Assembly (NCBI GenBank): GCA_910585605.1
Contig: CAJUFL010000004.1
Span: 1-64,000 of the forward strand
Length of the DNA: 64,000 nt
Source: an uncultured Lachnospiraceae bacterium
Lineage (GTDB): Bacteria > Bacillota > Clostridia > Lachnospirales > Lachnospiraceae
Direction: 5' to 3'
Positions 16,195 to 24,521 of the stretch are shown here, in pieces. A program made the translations under genes and the position numbers. Positions within the stretch are counted from its first letter, which is position 1. Each line of letters begins with the position of its first letter. The notes under the pieces are model-generated. The model ran no database searches, had not been told where the DNA came from, and was given only the letters and a program-made list of their open reading frames with translations.

Positions 16195-16616
16195 AAACGC
16201 TATTATGGAAATGGGGTAAATATATGCACAGCTTGAAAAAGGCATTCGCCAGATGCCGGATGTTTAAAGACCGGAAGCCAGAGTATAAAAAATATAGAAA
16301 AGGAAAGAGAGGGGCAGATTTCGGACAGGAGTCTATATTGAAGATGCTGTTTGATATGCGCATCAACGGTGCACTTGAGGAGTTTTTGAAACAGGACCAG
16401 GACTATCAGAAGCTTATCATAGAAGCCCGCAGGCAGGAAAAAGAAATTGAAAATCTAAAATTGAGCCATGAACAATGGGTTGTGATCGATAATATTTTGT
16501 CGGCATATAACAGCCGGGTTTCGCGATACGGGAGACTGGCATATAATCAGGGTTTTCATGATGCTTTGAATTTAATAAAGGAAATGTATCAGATTGATGT
16601 AAAAGTACCGATATAA
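16191..16616 (+). CDS. Hypothetical helical protein, DUF6809-like architecture
   Basis: 141 aa with a very basic N-terminal 45 residues (KKAFARCRMFKDRKPEYKKY). Two helical stretches follow: ALEEFLKQDQDYQKLIIEAR with EKEIENLKLSHEQW, and SRYGRLAYNQGFHDALNLIK. The pairing of a charged coiled coil with a final AYNQGFHDAL-type helix recalls DUF6809-like proteins that co-occur with phage-type XRE regulators in Lachnospiraceae; that resemblance is weak. The start overlaps the previous stop. It probably belongs to the XRE-controlled unit. Confidence 0.6.
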   Translation: MKTLLWKWGKYMHSLKKAFARCRMFKDRKPEYKKYRKGKRGADFGQESILKMLFDMRINGALEEFLKQDQDYQKLIIEARRQEKEIENLKLSHEQWVVIDNILSAYNSRVSRYGRLAYNQGFHDALNLIKEMYQIDVKVPI

Positions 16617-16703
16617 TGCGGGCATCGGTCTTCACACCAGGCATTTACTGGGGCAAGCCGGTAGATGGCAAACTGCTTGAAAAACACGCATTGTTACCTA
16701 CTT

Positions 16704-16732
16704 TTGACCCTGGCATTATTTTATGGTAATAT
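16704..16732 (+). promoter_or_regulatory. Promoter for rsmA
   Basis: TTGACC (16704-16709), 17 bp, TAATAT (16727-16732), 36 bp before the rsmA start. Confidence 0.65.
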
Positions 16733-16767
16733 TTATAAAATAATTATCCGGTTAGAGAGGAAACAAC

Positions 16768-17622
16768 ATGGACAAGCTGAGCAATCCCCAGGTTACAATT
16801 GAAACGATTAAAAAGTATGATTTTGCATTTCAGAAGAAATTCGGACAGAATTTCCTGATTGACAGTCATGTCCTTGACAAGATTATTGCATCGGCAGGTG
16901 TGACAAAGGAGGATGTGGTTTTGGAAATCGGACCGGGTTTTGGAACCATGACACAATATCTGGCAGAGGCGGCAAAAGAGGTTATTGCTGTGGAGATTGA
17001 CAAAGCCCTGATACCGATTTTACAGGAAACTCTCAAGGATTATGATAATATTACGCTGATTAATGAAGATATCCTGAAGGTGGATATTGCAGCTTTAGTA
17101 GAAGAAAAAAATGCAGGCAAGCCAATTAAGGTAGTGGCAAATCTGCCGTACTATATCACTACTCCGATTATCATGGGTTTGTTCGAAAAACATGTTCCTC
17201 TTTGCAGCATTACGGTTATGGTGCAAAAAGAGGTGGCTGGGAGGATGCAGGCAGGACCGGGAAGCAAGGAGTACGGGGCATTATCCCTTGCAGTACAGTT
17301 TTATGCCGAGCCGTATATAGTGGCAAATGTACCGCCAAATTGTTTTATACCAAGACCCAGCGTGGGTTCTGCGGTAATCCGCCTTACGAAATGGGAAAAA
17401 CCGCCTGTGCAGGTAAAAGATGAGGCACTTTTGTTTGCTTTGATTCGGGCATCTTTTAACCAGAGAAGAAAAACGCTGCAAAACAGTGTGGTAAATGGTG
17501 GAATTGGTGTTACAAAAGAACAGGTGGTGTCTGCTTTAGAGCAGATGGAGCTTTCACCGACCATTCGGGGCGAAGCACTGACACTGGCACAATTCGCACA
17601 ACTCAGCGATATCCTTTCTTAA
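16768..17622 (+). CDS. rsmA: 16S rRNA (adenine1518/1519-N6)-dimethyltransferase RsmA (KsgA)
   Basis: 284 aa, normal length. N-terminal signature KKFGQNFLIDSHVLDKI; SAM-binding motif I LEIGPGFGTMT near 52-62; catalytic motif NLPYYITTPI near 125-134; late SFNQRRKTLQNS. The enzyme dimethylates two adjacent adenines in helix 45 of 16S rRNA, a late step in 30S assembly. Loss confers kasugamycin resistance in many bacteria. Ribosome site GAGAGGAAA precedes ATG 16768. Its own promoter lies just upstream, so it is not in an operon with the XRE-associated genes. Confidence 0.97.
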   Translation: MDKLSNPQVTIETIKKYDFAFQKKFGQNFLIDSHVLDKIIASAGVTKEDVVLEIGPGFGTMTQYLAEAAKEVIAVEIDKALIPILQETLKDYDNITLINEDILKVDIAALVEEKNAGKPIKVVANLPYYITTPIIMGLFEKHVPLCSITVMVQKEVAGRMQAGPGSKEYGALSLAVQFYAEPYIVANVPPNCFIPRPSVGSAVIRLTKWEKPPVQVKDEALLFALIRASFNQRRKTLQNSVVNGGIGVTKEQVVSALEQMELSPTIRGEALTLAQFAQLSDILS

Positions 17623-17769
17623 AAAGCTGGCAGCCCTTGGTGCAAACAGCAGAGCATCAAATTTGTAACTCTGATTGGAAAAATTTACTAATTTTAATAT
17701 CAGTATGGTGCATTCAGTCATAAAATCTCCTGCTCCTGCATAAAATGTATTCAAAAAGGAGTGGGACAA

Positions 17770-18978
17770 GTGCAGAATTATAAGAGGAAGATTACATATT
17801 TTTACCAATATCACAACGGAAATGTCGGATCAACAGCGGGATTTCTGAAACTGGAAATACGAGGAGATAAAGTCAAGATTATTATTAATATTCAGGAGCC
17901 TTCCGGATTGCCGTTTAAAGAAGCTTCCCTTTATTTTTATCATGAGGCAGGGGATCATTTAGCAGCGATCAAAGTAGATGAAATAGAGAGTAAAAACGGT
18001 ATCCTGACTTACCAGAACCGGACGGACTGGCAGCAGATATTTGATACAGGAAGGGATTTATATACTTTTGACGGAGTTGCAGTGGTTTACAATGATTCCC
18101 ATTATTACATCGGGGATTTTAAAGACAGGGACAGAAGGGATTATGCTTTAGTAAAAAAGGAGAGGAGGCAGGAAGACAAAAGTAATACCGTAAGAGAGGA
18201 GATACCAAAGAAGCCTGTTGCCGGGGAAAAGACTCCGACGGAGATTGCTGCAAAACAGGATATTTTATCAGAGATTTCCGCAGGGCAAAACCGGGAGGAG
18301 ACAGAATGGTTCCAGGAGCAGTTAGAGGATTTACCGGAAGAAAAGCAGCAAAGGGAAGCACGGCAGCAGGAGACAGAAAAAGAGAATGAACAAAGGAAAA
18401 GGGAAAAGGAGCACAATATCGAAGCAGCTGTAGAACTTTCACCCCAAAATGAAACCGCAGATAATATGAAAACGATCGTGGATAGTTTATTTGGGGAACA
18501 GGATTCTGATTTAAAGAATAATACTGTCCGGAGCGGGAATGAGAAAGATGTTTTTGAAAAGTGTGAAGAATGCCCATATCATAAGAAGCATTTGGAGCGA
18601 CAGGAACAGGTGGATGTATTTGAAAAAATGATACAGGAATATCCAAAGCTCCCTATGTATGGAGCAACAGAGCTGTTTGACTGTGTAAGGATTCATCCGA
18701 AGGATATCGGAAAACTGGATATGCGGAACTGGAAACTGGGGGTAAACAGTTTTCTGACTCATGGCTTTTATACCTATCAGTATCTACTCCTTGGAAAAAT
18801 GCGGTTTGATGACGGTTCAGAGCATTCCATTATCGGGGTTCCGGGAGTTTATTCCAATCGGGAAAAATACCTTGCGAATATGTTTGGTTTTGACCAGTTC
18901 ATTCCGGTAAAGAAAACAGGAGTTAAAACAGGTGAATTTGGCTACTGGATCGTAGAAATCAGTCCGTATCTGCAATGA
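17770..18978 (+). CDS. DUF6128-like protein with charged central linker
   Basis: 402 aa from GTG 17770, preferred over GTG 17761 because AAGGAG (17755-17760) would abut the latter. N-terminal domain (1-125): KITYFYQYHNGNVGSTAGFL and GVAVVYNDSHYYIGDF, a beta-rich Lachnospiraceae-type domain. The central 130-270 region is Glu/Gln/Lys-rich and low complexity. The C-terminal domain (300-402) includes PKDIGKLDMRNWKLGVNSFL and MFGFDQFIPVKKTGVKTGEF, which I associate with DUF6128. No signal peptide or membrane helix. Function unknown. The 3' end overlaps the convergent acetyltransferase gene by 37 bp. Confidence 0.7.
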   Translation: MQNYKRKITYFYQYHNGNVGSTAGFLKLEIRGDKVKIIINIQEPSGLPFKEASLYFYHEAGDHLAAIKVDEIESKNGILTYQNRTDWQQIFDTGRDLYTFDGVAVVYNDSHYYIGDFKDRDRRDYALVKKERRQEDKSNTVREEIPKKPVAGEKTPTEIAAKQDILSEISAGQNREETEWFQEQLEDLPEEKQQREARQQETEKENEQRKREKEHNIEAAVELSPQNETADNMKTIVDSLFGEQDSDLKNNTVRSGNEKDVFEKCEECPYHKKHLERQEQVDVFEKMIQEYPKLPMYGATELFDCVRIHPKDIGKLDMRNWKLGVNSFLTHGFYTYQYLLLGKMRFDDGSEHSIIGVPGVYSNREKYLANMFGFDQFIPVKKTGVKTGEFGYWIVEISPYLQ

Positions 18979-19493
18979 TCCCTAAAAACACCATTCACTT
19001 CCACGCTTTGATATTCGATGCCTTCATAGAAAAATCCAAGGCGTTCCAACAGACGTATGGAGGGTGTATTTTCCGGAGAAACCCTTGCTTCTATACGGTG
19101 GATTTTATAATTGGAAAAAATAACGGCGATTGCCGCCTGACAGGCTTCTAATGCATAGCCATTGCCATGACAGGAGGCATCCAGCTTATACCCGATTGAG
19201 GTTTTGGAAAAAGGTCCGTGCATGATATGGGAAAAGTTTACCGACCCTATTATGGCATCTGGCTGTGATTTAAGGTAAATGTAATAACGAAGGGTCTTCC
19301 CTTTTATAATTTCACTATATTCACAGTTCATACTGGCAGTCTGGTATGGAAGCGTATAGAAGTTTTTTGGTCTGGTGGGTTCAAAATGCTCGAAAAGGGT
19401 TTTGTTGCGTGTATAAAAAGCAAGCACTTTATCGGCTTTGGAACTGTCTTCAACCTGTAAAATAAGACGGTTGGTAGTAAGTGTAAAGGACAT
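18942..19493 (-). CDS. GNAT family N-acetyltransferase (RimJ/RimL type)
   Basis: 183 aa. Beta-strand opening TLTTNRLILQ, acceptor region, and acetyl-CoA loop SIGYKLDASCHGNGYALEAC (the usual R/Q-x-x-G-x-G/A is degenerate here: CHGNGYA). The late motif RIEARVSPENTPSIRLLERL with GFFYEG is typical of RimJ/RimL-like acetyltransferases acting on ribosomal-protein N-termini or other amines. Substrate unknown. The C-terminal coding end overlaps the end of the convergent gene, so the two transcripts are antisense over that stretch. Confidence 0.88.
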   Translation of the reverse strand: MSFTLTTNRLILQVEDSSKADKVLAFYTRNKTLFEHFEPTRPKNFYTLPYQTASMNCEYSEIIKGKTLRYYIYLKSQPDAIIGSVNFSHIMHGPFSKTSIGYKLDASCHGNGYALEACQAAIAVIFSNYKIHRIEARVSPENTPSIRLLERLGFFYEGIEYQSVEVNGVFRDHCRYGLISTIQ

Positions 19494-19535
19494 GATTTAA
19501 AACTCCTTAATTATAACGATTTAAATTTACTTTAT

Positions 19536-19598
19536 CATATGTCACCAATTTTCCAAGAAAATTGATGACCTACTTGTGCATCAGCACAATTCATTATA
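19536..19598 (+). repeat. 63-bp structured repeat, copy 1
   Basis: It matches 23302-23364 at 58 of 63 positions. It forms two hairpins: CAATTTTC/GAAAATTG (19546-19564) and TTGTGC-ATCA-GCACAA (19574-19589). In the other copy the second stem is TTGCGC/GCGCAA, a paired change. It lies between a minus-strand gene start and tadA. Confidence 0.85.
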
Positions 19599-19621
19599 GT
19601 ATACTTTATGGGAGAGATACA

Positions 19622-20098
19622 ATGGCAAATGATGAAAAATATATGAAGGAAGCAATAAAACAGGCGAAAAAAGCAGTAGCGGCAGGAGATGTGCCAATTG
19701 GATGTGTGATCGTAAAAGATGATAAGATTATTGCGAGGGGGTATAATAAGCGTAATGCAAGGAAAACAACCCTTGCCCATGCGGAGCTGCTGGCAATTGA
19801 AAAAGCTTCCAGACGTCTGGGAGACTGGCGTTTAGAGGAGTGTACGATGTATATCACGTTAGAGCCCTGCCAGATGTGTGCGGGTGCTATTATACAGGCA
19901 AGGATTCCCAGAGTAGTTGTGGGAGCCATGAATAGAAAAGCAGGATGTGCCGGTTCCATATTGAATTTGTTTCAGGTAGAAGCATTTAATCATCAGGTGG
20001 AATTTGAAAAGGGAATTATGGAACAGGAATGTTCTGCCATGCTGTCGGATTTTTTTAAATCCCTCAGGGAGAGGAAGAAGTTAATTTCTATGTCTTAG
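19622..20098 (+). CDS. tadA: tRNA-specific adenosine deaminase TadA
   Basis: 158 aa from ATG 19622, chosen because GGGAGAG precedes it and the family starts here; the longer in-frame start at 19562 would read through the 63-bp repeat. Zinc/catalytic motifs are complete: HAE at 53-55 and PCQMC at 82-86. TadA converts A34 to inosine at the wobble position of tRNA-Arg(ACG). It lies directly upstream of the SRP RNA gene, a common clostridial order. Confidence 0.95.
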   Translation: MANDEKYMKEAIKQAKKAVAAGDVPIGCVIVKDDKIIARGYNKRNARKTTLAHAELLAIEKASRRLGDWRLEECTMYITLEPCQMCAGAIIQARIPRVVVGAMNRKAGCAGSILNLFQVEAFNHQVEFEKGIMEQECSAMLSDFFKSLRERKKLISMS

Positions 20099-20247
20099 TG
20101 TATGAAATGTGGCAAAAGATTGCTGGCAGACAGGTTGACAGAAATGGCAAACTCTTGTATACTAATATGTTGTCGCACTTTTTAGTATTTTTGAGTTTTT
20201 AACAGGTATTTTTACAAAGCGATGACTTTTATTATAGTTTAATCTTT

Positions 20248-20510
20248 CCATGCAGCCGGGGTGTTAGCGGTACCCTGTACCTGCAATCCGCTATAGCAGG
20301 GGTGTTGACCTGCCTCGGGTTTTGCCCATGGTGCTGGTCATAGTAAGTGGCGTTGACGTATGGGTCTTGCGCAATGGAAACCTATGAACCGTGTCAGGTC
20401 GGGAACGAAGCAGCACTAAGTAGGAGCTTTCATGTGCCGCAAGGGTGCCTGGACTGAGTTAACTGCTGTGGTAACTGATCATAGGTGATTCACAAAGCAG
20501 GTTGCATGGA
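20248..20510 (+). ncRNA. ffs: Signal recognition particle RNA, large Gram-positive type
   Basis: About 263 nt. The ends pair (CCATGCAGCC at 20248-20257 with GGTTGCATGG at 20500-20509). The conserved domain IV core is visible: GTGTCAGGTCGGGAACGAAG followed by CAGCACTAAG near 20391-20420, containing the Ffh-binding asymmetric and symmetric loops. The 5' Alu-like part (GGTGTTAGCGGTACCCTGTA) marks the long form found in Bacillus and Clostridium. The RNA guides membrane protein targeting with Ffh. End positions are estimated from the closing helix. Confidence 0.9.
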
Positions 20511-20523
20511 TTAATGTTTAGTA

Positions 20524-20556
20524 AAATCATATAAATCTATTTGTATGATTTTTTTT
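20524..20556 (+). terminator. Terminator of the SRP RNA gene
   Basis: AAATCATA (20524-20531) and TATGATTT (20544-20551), then T-run. Confidence 0.75.
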
Positions 20557-20639
20557 AATTATTGGTGGAATATTTTAAAAAAAAATGCTACAATAAAGGA
20601 GATTATTCTCTTGAATTACTAGGAATGGGAGCGGGTAGC

Positions 20640-21230
20640 ATGAATTATGCAAATGTGATTGAATTTGTAAAACAGCAAATTGCAGATAATGGCCGACCGC
20701 CCAATTATCCATTTCGAGACCGCTTTGAGCATACAATGCGGGTGTATCGATGGGCGATTAAGCTACAGGCAAAAGTCGGAGGAGATCTTGATGTGATTGC
20801 CCTTGCGGCTTTATTACATGATGTAGGCTGGCAGGAAGGCAAAGAGCACGGAGAAGTCGGAGCCGAGATAGCAGTAGAGTATTTGGATAGTATTGGGGTG
20901 GAGCCTGAGAAAATCGGACGTATAGGTGAGATTATACGGATTCATGATGACAAGGATACGGAGGATGAACTTTCTTTGGAGTGTCAGGTTGTTATGGATG
21001 CGGATTTATTAGATGAGGTAGGAGCTGTCAGTGTCCTTTGGGATTCCATGGCAACTGCCTGTGAGGATGAGGCCAATTATAAGAAGGCTTACTATCGGAT
21101 TAAGAATTATTTTAAGGGTAATAAACCAAAGATCCGTCGCTGTAAGACAGAGGCAGCACGTCTTGAATATGACAGGCGGATGAAGCTCTTAGAGGATTTC
21201 TTGTTCCAGCTGGAAAAGGAGTTATTTTAA
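20640..21230 (+). CDS. HD domain phosphohydrolase
   Basis: 196 aa from ATG 20640, selected because GGGAGCGGG lies just upstream; upstream in-frame starts (TTG 20562, ATG 20625) run into the SRP RNA terminator or lack a site. Metal-binding pattern: RFEHTMRVYRWAIKL (first H), LAALLHDVGWQEG (HD), IRIHDDKDTEDE (H) and MDADLLDEVGAV (D). This is a YedJ/YpgQ-like soluble HD protein of the type that hydrolyses phosphate esters of nucleotides or small metabolites; substrate unknown. It follows the SRP RNA, where many clostridia have dnaX. Confidence 0.85.
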   Translation: MNYANVIEFVKQQIADNGRPPNYPFRDRFEHTMRVYRWAIKLQAKVGGDLDVIALAALLHDVGWQEGKEHGEVGAEIAVEYLDSIGVEPEKIGRIGEIIRIHDDKDTEDELSLECQVVMDADLLDEVGAVSVLWDSMATACEDEANYKKAYYRIKNYFKGNKPKIRRCKTEAARLEYDRRMKLLEDFLFQLEKELF

Positions 21231-21293
21231 TTGTCTTTTATTTAGATAGATAAAGTAGCTTTAATAAGTATTATAATTAGGAGGATTTAAGTT

Positions 21294-21806
21294 ATGAAAC
21301 AAGTTTTAAAGGTTCTAATGTGGATTGTAATTTTGGGAGCAGTATGTTTTGGCATTTACTTAATACTTCCGGAGTATCCGCATGATTTTGTAAAGTCATT
21401 TGTGCAACCGGTTGTAAACAGTCAGGCAAAGACGAGGATTACACAGATTCAGACATTGAATAATCAGGATGTAAATGCGAACTATAAGGACATTTTAGAG
21501 AAGTCTACAGGAATGTCCTGCTGGGTATATGAAACAAGGGAAGAGGAACCCGGAGTGGAATATGTTATATACCGGGGAAATGGTGCAACAATTAACATCA
21601 AAGATGTTGAGGGTTATAATGATATGCTCTATACAAGCTGTGTAATTAAATTTGAGTTTAAGATATCGGGTAATAATGTAGAGATTATACCATATATAGA
21701 TGGTACAAAGATTGCAGTAGAAAATACGGCAACCAGCAAAGATACGAATGATTTGCTCAAGAAAATAATCATCAGCCAGTTATATGGAGTAGAAGTAAAA
21801 CAATAA
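21294..21806 (+). CDS. Membrane-anchored protein of unknown function
   Basis: 170 aa. A single N-terminal membrane helix (VLKVLMWIVILGAVCFGIYL) is followed by an extracytoplasmic soluble part with alternating strands (WVYETREEEPGVEYVIYRGN). There is no lipobox, cysteine pair or known motif. Ribosome site AGGAGG lies 8 bases before ATG 21294. A strong bidirectional terminator follows. Probably monocistronic. No family recognised. Confidence 0.7.
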   Translation: MKQVLKVLMWIVILGAVCFGIYLILPEYPHDFVKSFVQPVVNSQAKTRITQIQTLNNQDVNANYKDILEKSTGMSCWVYETREEEPGVEYVIYRGNGATINIKDVEGYNDMLYTSCVIKFEFKISGNNVEIIPYIDGTKIAVENTATSKDTNDLLKKIIISQLYGVEVKQ

Positions 21807-21813
21807 GATAATA

Positions 21814-21869
21814 AAAATGCACAAATATACGGAAACATGGAATGTAAGCCGCATATATTTGTGCATTTT
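21814..21869. terminator. Bidirectional terminator between convergent genes
   Basis: AAAATGCACAAATAT with downstream ATATTTGTGCATTTT; A-run and T-run on opposite sides, serving the gene ending at 21806 and murG. Confidence 0.88.
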
Positions 21870-21875
21870 GTTTTA

Positions 21876-22937
21876 CTATGATAAAGAAGTGATCAGTTTC
21901 ATGATCGTTCCTATGGAATCAGACATCTCGCTGTCTTTCATTGCTTTTACATATTGTTCCTTGTGAGCTGCTACATCGCGGATTGCGTTCAGCAGGGATG
22001 CACAGCTTAATTCTTCTTCCTCGATTACATAACTGAAACCGTTCTTTTTGAAGGATTTGGCATTTAAAATCTGGTCTCCCCGGCTGGCTGCCTTAGAAAG
22101 GGGAATTAAAATGTTTGGTTTTTTAAGTGCCAGTAATTCACAAATAGCATTGGCTCCGGCTCTGGAAATCACCAGATCACTTAAAGCAAATAAATCTCTT
22201 AATTCTTTGGAAATATATTCGAACTGAACATATCCTTTTTTTCCTTTTAGGGTTTCGTCTAAATGTCCTTTCCCACACAGATGAATTACTTGGAATCTTG
22301 TCAAAATATCGTTAAGGCTTTCCCGTACTATATTGTTGATAACTACACTGCCACTGCTTCCTCCAATGATCAGAATGGTTGGTCTGCCGGCTTCTAAACC
22401 ACAAAACTCTGCGGCTTTTGCCGCATTTCCTTCGAATAATTCTTTTCTGATTGGTGTTCCGGTAAGAACGGCTTTTCCTTCTGGAAGTAAATCAAAGGTT
22501 TCCCTAAAATTGCAGCAGACTTTTGCTGCGGATGGGATACAAAGCTTGTTGGCAAGCCCTGGTGTCATGTCGGATTCATGAATAATGGCAGGTATTTTAT
22601 TTTTCTTTGCAGCCATTACAACAGGTACTGCAACAAACCCTCCTTTAGAGAAAACTACGTCGGGTTTGATTTTTTTGAGAATCCGGTTTGCCTCTCCAAA
22701 GCCTTTAATGACACGAAACGGATCTGAAAAGTTTTTAACATCAAAATATCTTCGAAGCTTACCGGAGGAGATGCCATAATATGGAATCTTCATATCTTCA
22801 ATTAATTTTTTTTCAATTCCGTTATAGGATCCAATATAGTGAACTTCAAAACCAGCCTCTTTAAGACTTGGAAGAAGTGCAATATTAGGAGTTACATGTC
22901 CGGCAGTCCCACCGCCAGTAAGTACAATTTTTTTCAT
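21876..22937 (-). CDS. murG: UDP-GlcNAc:lipid I N-acetylglucosaminyltransferase MurG
   Basis: 353 aa. Opening glycine loop LTGGGTAGHVTPNIALLPSL; lipid-acceptor region; KGGFVAVPVVMAA; donor-binding ISRAGANAICELLALKKPNI with PLSKAASRGDQILNA. It converts lipid I to lipid II on the inner membrane face. Here it is isolated from the usual mur/fts division cluster, as happens in many Lachnospiraceae that carry a solitary murG. The closest relatives may be the MurG-like branch with a conserved SxxSRGDQ motif. Ribosome site GGAGACGAT lies upstream. Confidence 0.92.
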   Translation of the reverse strand: MKKIVLTGGGTAGHVTPNIALLPSLKEAGFEVHYIGSYNGIEKKLIEDMKIPYYGISSGKLRRYFDVKNFSDPFRVIKGFGEANRILKKIKPDVVFSKGGFVAVPVVMAAKKNKIPAIIHESDMTPGLANKLCIPSAAKVCCNFRETFDLLPEGKAVLTGTPIRKELFEGNAAKAAEFCGLEAGRPTILIIGGSSGSVVINNIVRESLNDILTRFQVIHLCGKGHLDETLKGKKGYVQFEYISKELRDLFALSDLVISRAGANAICELLALKKPNILIPLSKAASRGDQILNAKSFKKNGFSYVIEEEELSCASLLNAIRDVAAHKEQYVKAMKDSEMSDSIGTIMKLITSLS

Positions 22938-23009
22938 TATCGTCTCCTTGTTTTCGTTCTTCAGGACTACAGTTTTTGAAGCTGGTCTTGAAGTATTATT
23001 CGCATCGTT

Positions 23010-23255
23010 TTAAATGTCTGCACTTGCCTGTTTCAGTGCTTTGGCAAGCTGATCCGGGCAGGAGGTTCCCTTAAATCCGCATTGAATTCCTTCCAGGCGG
23101 GAAATTGCTTCATTAACCTCCATTCCTTCCAATAAGCGGGATACACCCTGTGTGTTGCCGTTGCAGCCACCAAAAAACTGAACATTGGTAAGCCTGCCGT
23201 CTACAATATCAAAATCAATTTTTTGTGCACATACACCTTGTGGTTTAAATGTCAT
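23010..23255 (-). CDS. TIGR03905 family TSCPD domain protein
   Basis: 81 aa. It contains FGGCNGNTQGVSRLLEGM and the name-giving GTSCPDQLAKAL. TSCPD domains also occur at the C-terminus of class II (B12-dependent) ribonucleotide reductases, where the Cys-rich end aids redox or metal binding; stand-alone versions are uncharacterised. Four cysteines in all, two of them in GGC and SCPD. It may share a transcript with murG (72-bp gap). Confidence 0.92.
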   Translation of the reverse strand: MTFKPQGVCAQKIDFDIVDGRLTNVQFFGGCNGNTQGVSRLLEGMEVNEAISRLEGIQCGFKGTSCPDQLAKALKQASADI

Positions 23256-23301
23256 TGCCCTGAGTCCTTTCTATGAAAGATTTTACTATAAAACAGTATA
23301 A

Positions 23302-23364
23302 CATATGTCACCAATTTTCGCAGAAAATTGATGACCTGCTTGCGCATCAGCGCAATTCATTATA
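23302..23364 (+). repeat. 63-bp structured repeat, copy 2
   Basis: Five differences from 19536-19598, two in the first hairpin loop, one single-stranded, and two that exchange a U-A for a C-G pair in the second stem (TTGCGC 23340-23345 / GCGCAA 23350-23355). It lies upstream of a plus-strand gene and a divergent minus-strand gene, the same context as copy 1. Confidence 0.85.
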
Positions 23365-23585
23365 ACATAAGTAGAGGAATTTGCAATATTCCAGAATTTT
23401 GTCGAGAAATGTGAAAATATCGTCTAAAACGCAGTTTTATCAAAGATACAGGGAGAAAGTTACGAAAGGAAACTGTTGAGTCGTTGCATAAAAATCAGTA
23501 AACTAGTAGATAAGAGAGTGAGGAAATTTGCATGGCAGCAAAGGAAATCACAGTACATAAATTTTATATGCAGGGAAGGGATATT

Positions 23586-24473
23586 ATGATAACAGAATTT
23601 ATTACAAATCACGTATTTATGAGCAGCATCCTGCTATTTGGGATGTTTAGTTTATTGCTGCAGGCAATGATGACTCTGTCTTTAAAAGGGTATGTAAAAG
23701 CATCCGCAAATATGAAGACTACGAGAAAAAAAGTGCTGGTTAATCTGAAGAATCAGTTTGAAACGATTTATGGGATGGATTATCAAGTACGGAATATTGC
23801 AGCATATGTGGACAAGTATTTGTTAAAACTAAGATTGATAGGATTTTCATTTTCCGCATGGGAAAAGGTGCCTTTTCTGACTGCCGGAATCGTAACGCTT
23901 CTCGCTGGCGGGGGTGTATTTTATGGTTATTTAGCGGGAGAAGAGATGAAGACCCAGATTGAGATTTTATTTGCTTACGGAATGGTTTTGGTATGTTTGT
24001 TTGTATTCTTTCATATATTTGGAATGAAGAGCAGGAAACAGCAGATACAAATTCAGCTGGTAGATTACCTGGAAAATTATCTGGCAAATCGTCTGATCAG
24101 AACCAAAGAAGGAAGCAGAGAACCGAAATTACTGGATGAAGATATGGAAGCAGCCTTTATGGAAGGGGCAGCCAGAAATAAAGAATTAAAAAATGTAATC
24201 CTGGATGAGGAGCATGAAGAGAAGATAAGAGAAGACAGAAACATATCTGAAAACAATGCAGGACAGTCTGTAGATATGGAAGAAGATATGGATATGTTAA
24301 AACGTCTGATTCGTGAAATAGACACATCCCAGCACAAAGACAGTGAGGAAATGATAGCAGTTAGCCGGGAGGATGATATCGGGGAAAAAGAGGATATGCT
24401 CTTGAACGAGGCAGAATCAGAGGAATCAGAGATTGAATTGCTGGAAGAATTTGTACAGAGTTTCCTGGCTTAA
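23586..24473 (+). CDS. Membrane protein with acidic cytoplasmic tail, unknown function
   Basis: 295 aa from ATG 23586 (GGGAAGGG upstream); ATG 23532 in frame, with GTGAGG upstream, is an alternative that adds 18 residues. Helices: near 10-30 (FMSSILLFGMFSLLLQAMMT), 95-115 and 125-145. The C-terminal 130 residues are strongly acidic and helical (DEDMEAAFMEGAARNKELKN). No family recognised. A topology of three membrane segments with a soluble acidic tail suggests an assembly or scaffold role, but this is speculation. The polysaccharide deacetylase gene follows 48 bp later on the same strand. Confidence 0.65.
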   Translation: MITEFITNHVFMSSILLFGMFSLLLQAMMTLSLKGYVKASANMKTTRKKVLVNLKNQFETIYGMDYQVRNIAAYVDKYLLKLRLIGFSFSAWEKVPFLTAGIVTLLAGGGVFYGYLAGEEMKTQIEILFAYGMVLVCLFVFFHIFGMKSRKQQIQIQLVDYLENYLANRLIRTKEGSREPKLLDEDMEAAFMEGAARNKELKNVILDEEHEEKIREDRNISENNAGQSVDMEEDMDMLKRLIREIDTSQHKDSEEMIAVSREDDIGEKEDMLLNEAESEESEIELLEEFVQSFLA

Positions 24474-24521
24474 AAAATGTCAACCGAAGGGTTGTCTTAA
24501 TATGTAAGCAGGAGGACTTAA

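Noticed and set aside
15517..16616. Intact prophage
   Set aside because: Only a repressor-like gene and two small genes; no integrase, terminase, capsid or lysis genes.
19562..19621. Upstream start for tadA at 19562
   Set aside because: It would translate the 63-bp structured repeat and lacks a ribosome site; ATG 19622 fits the family start.
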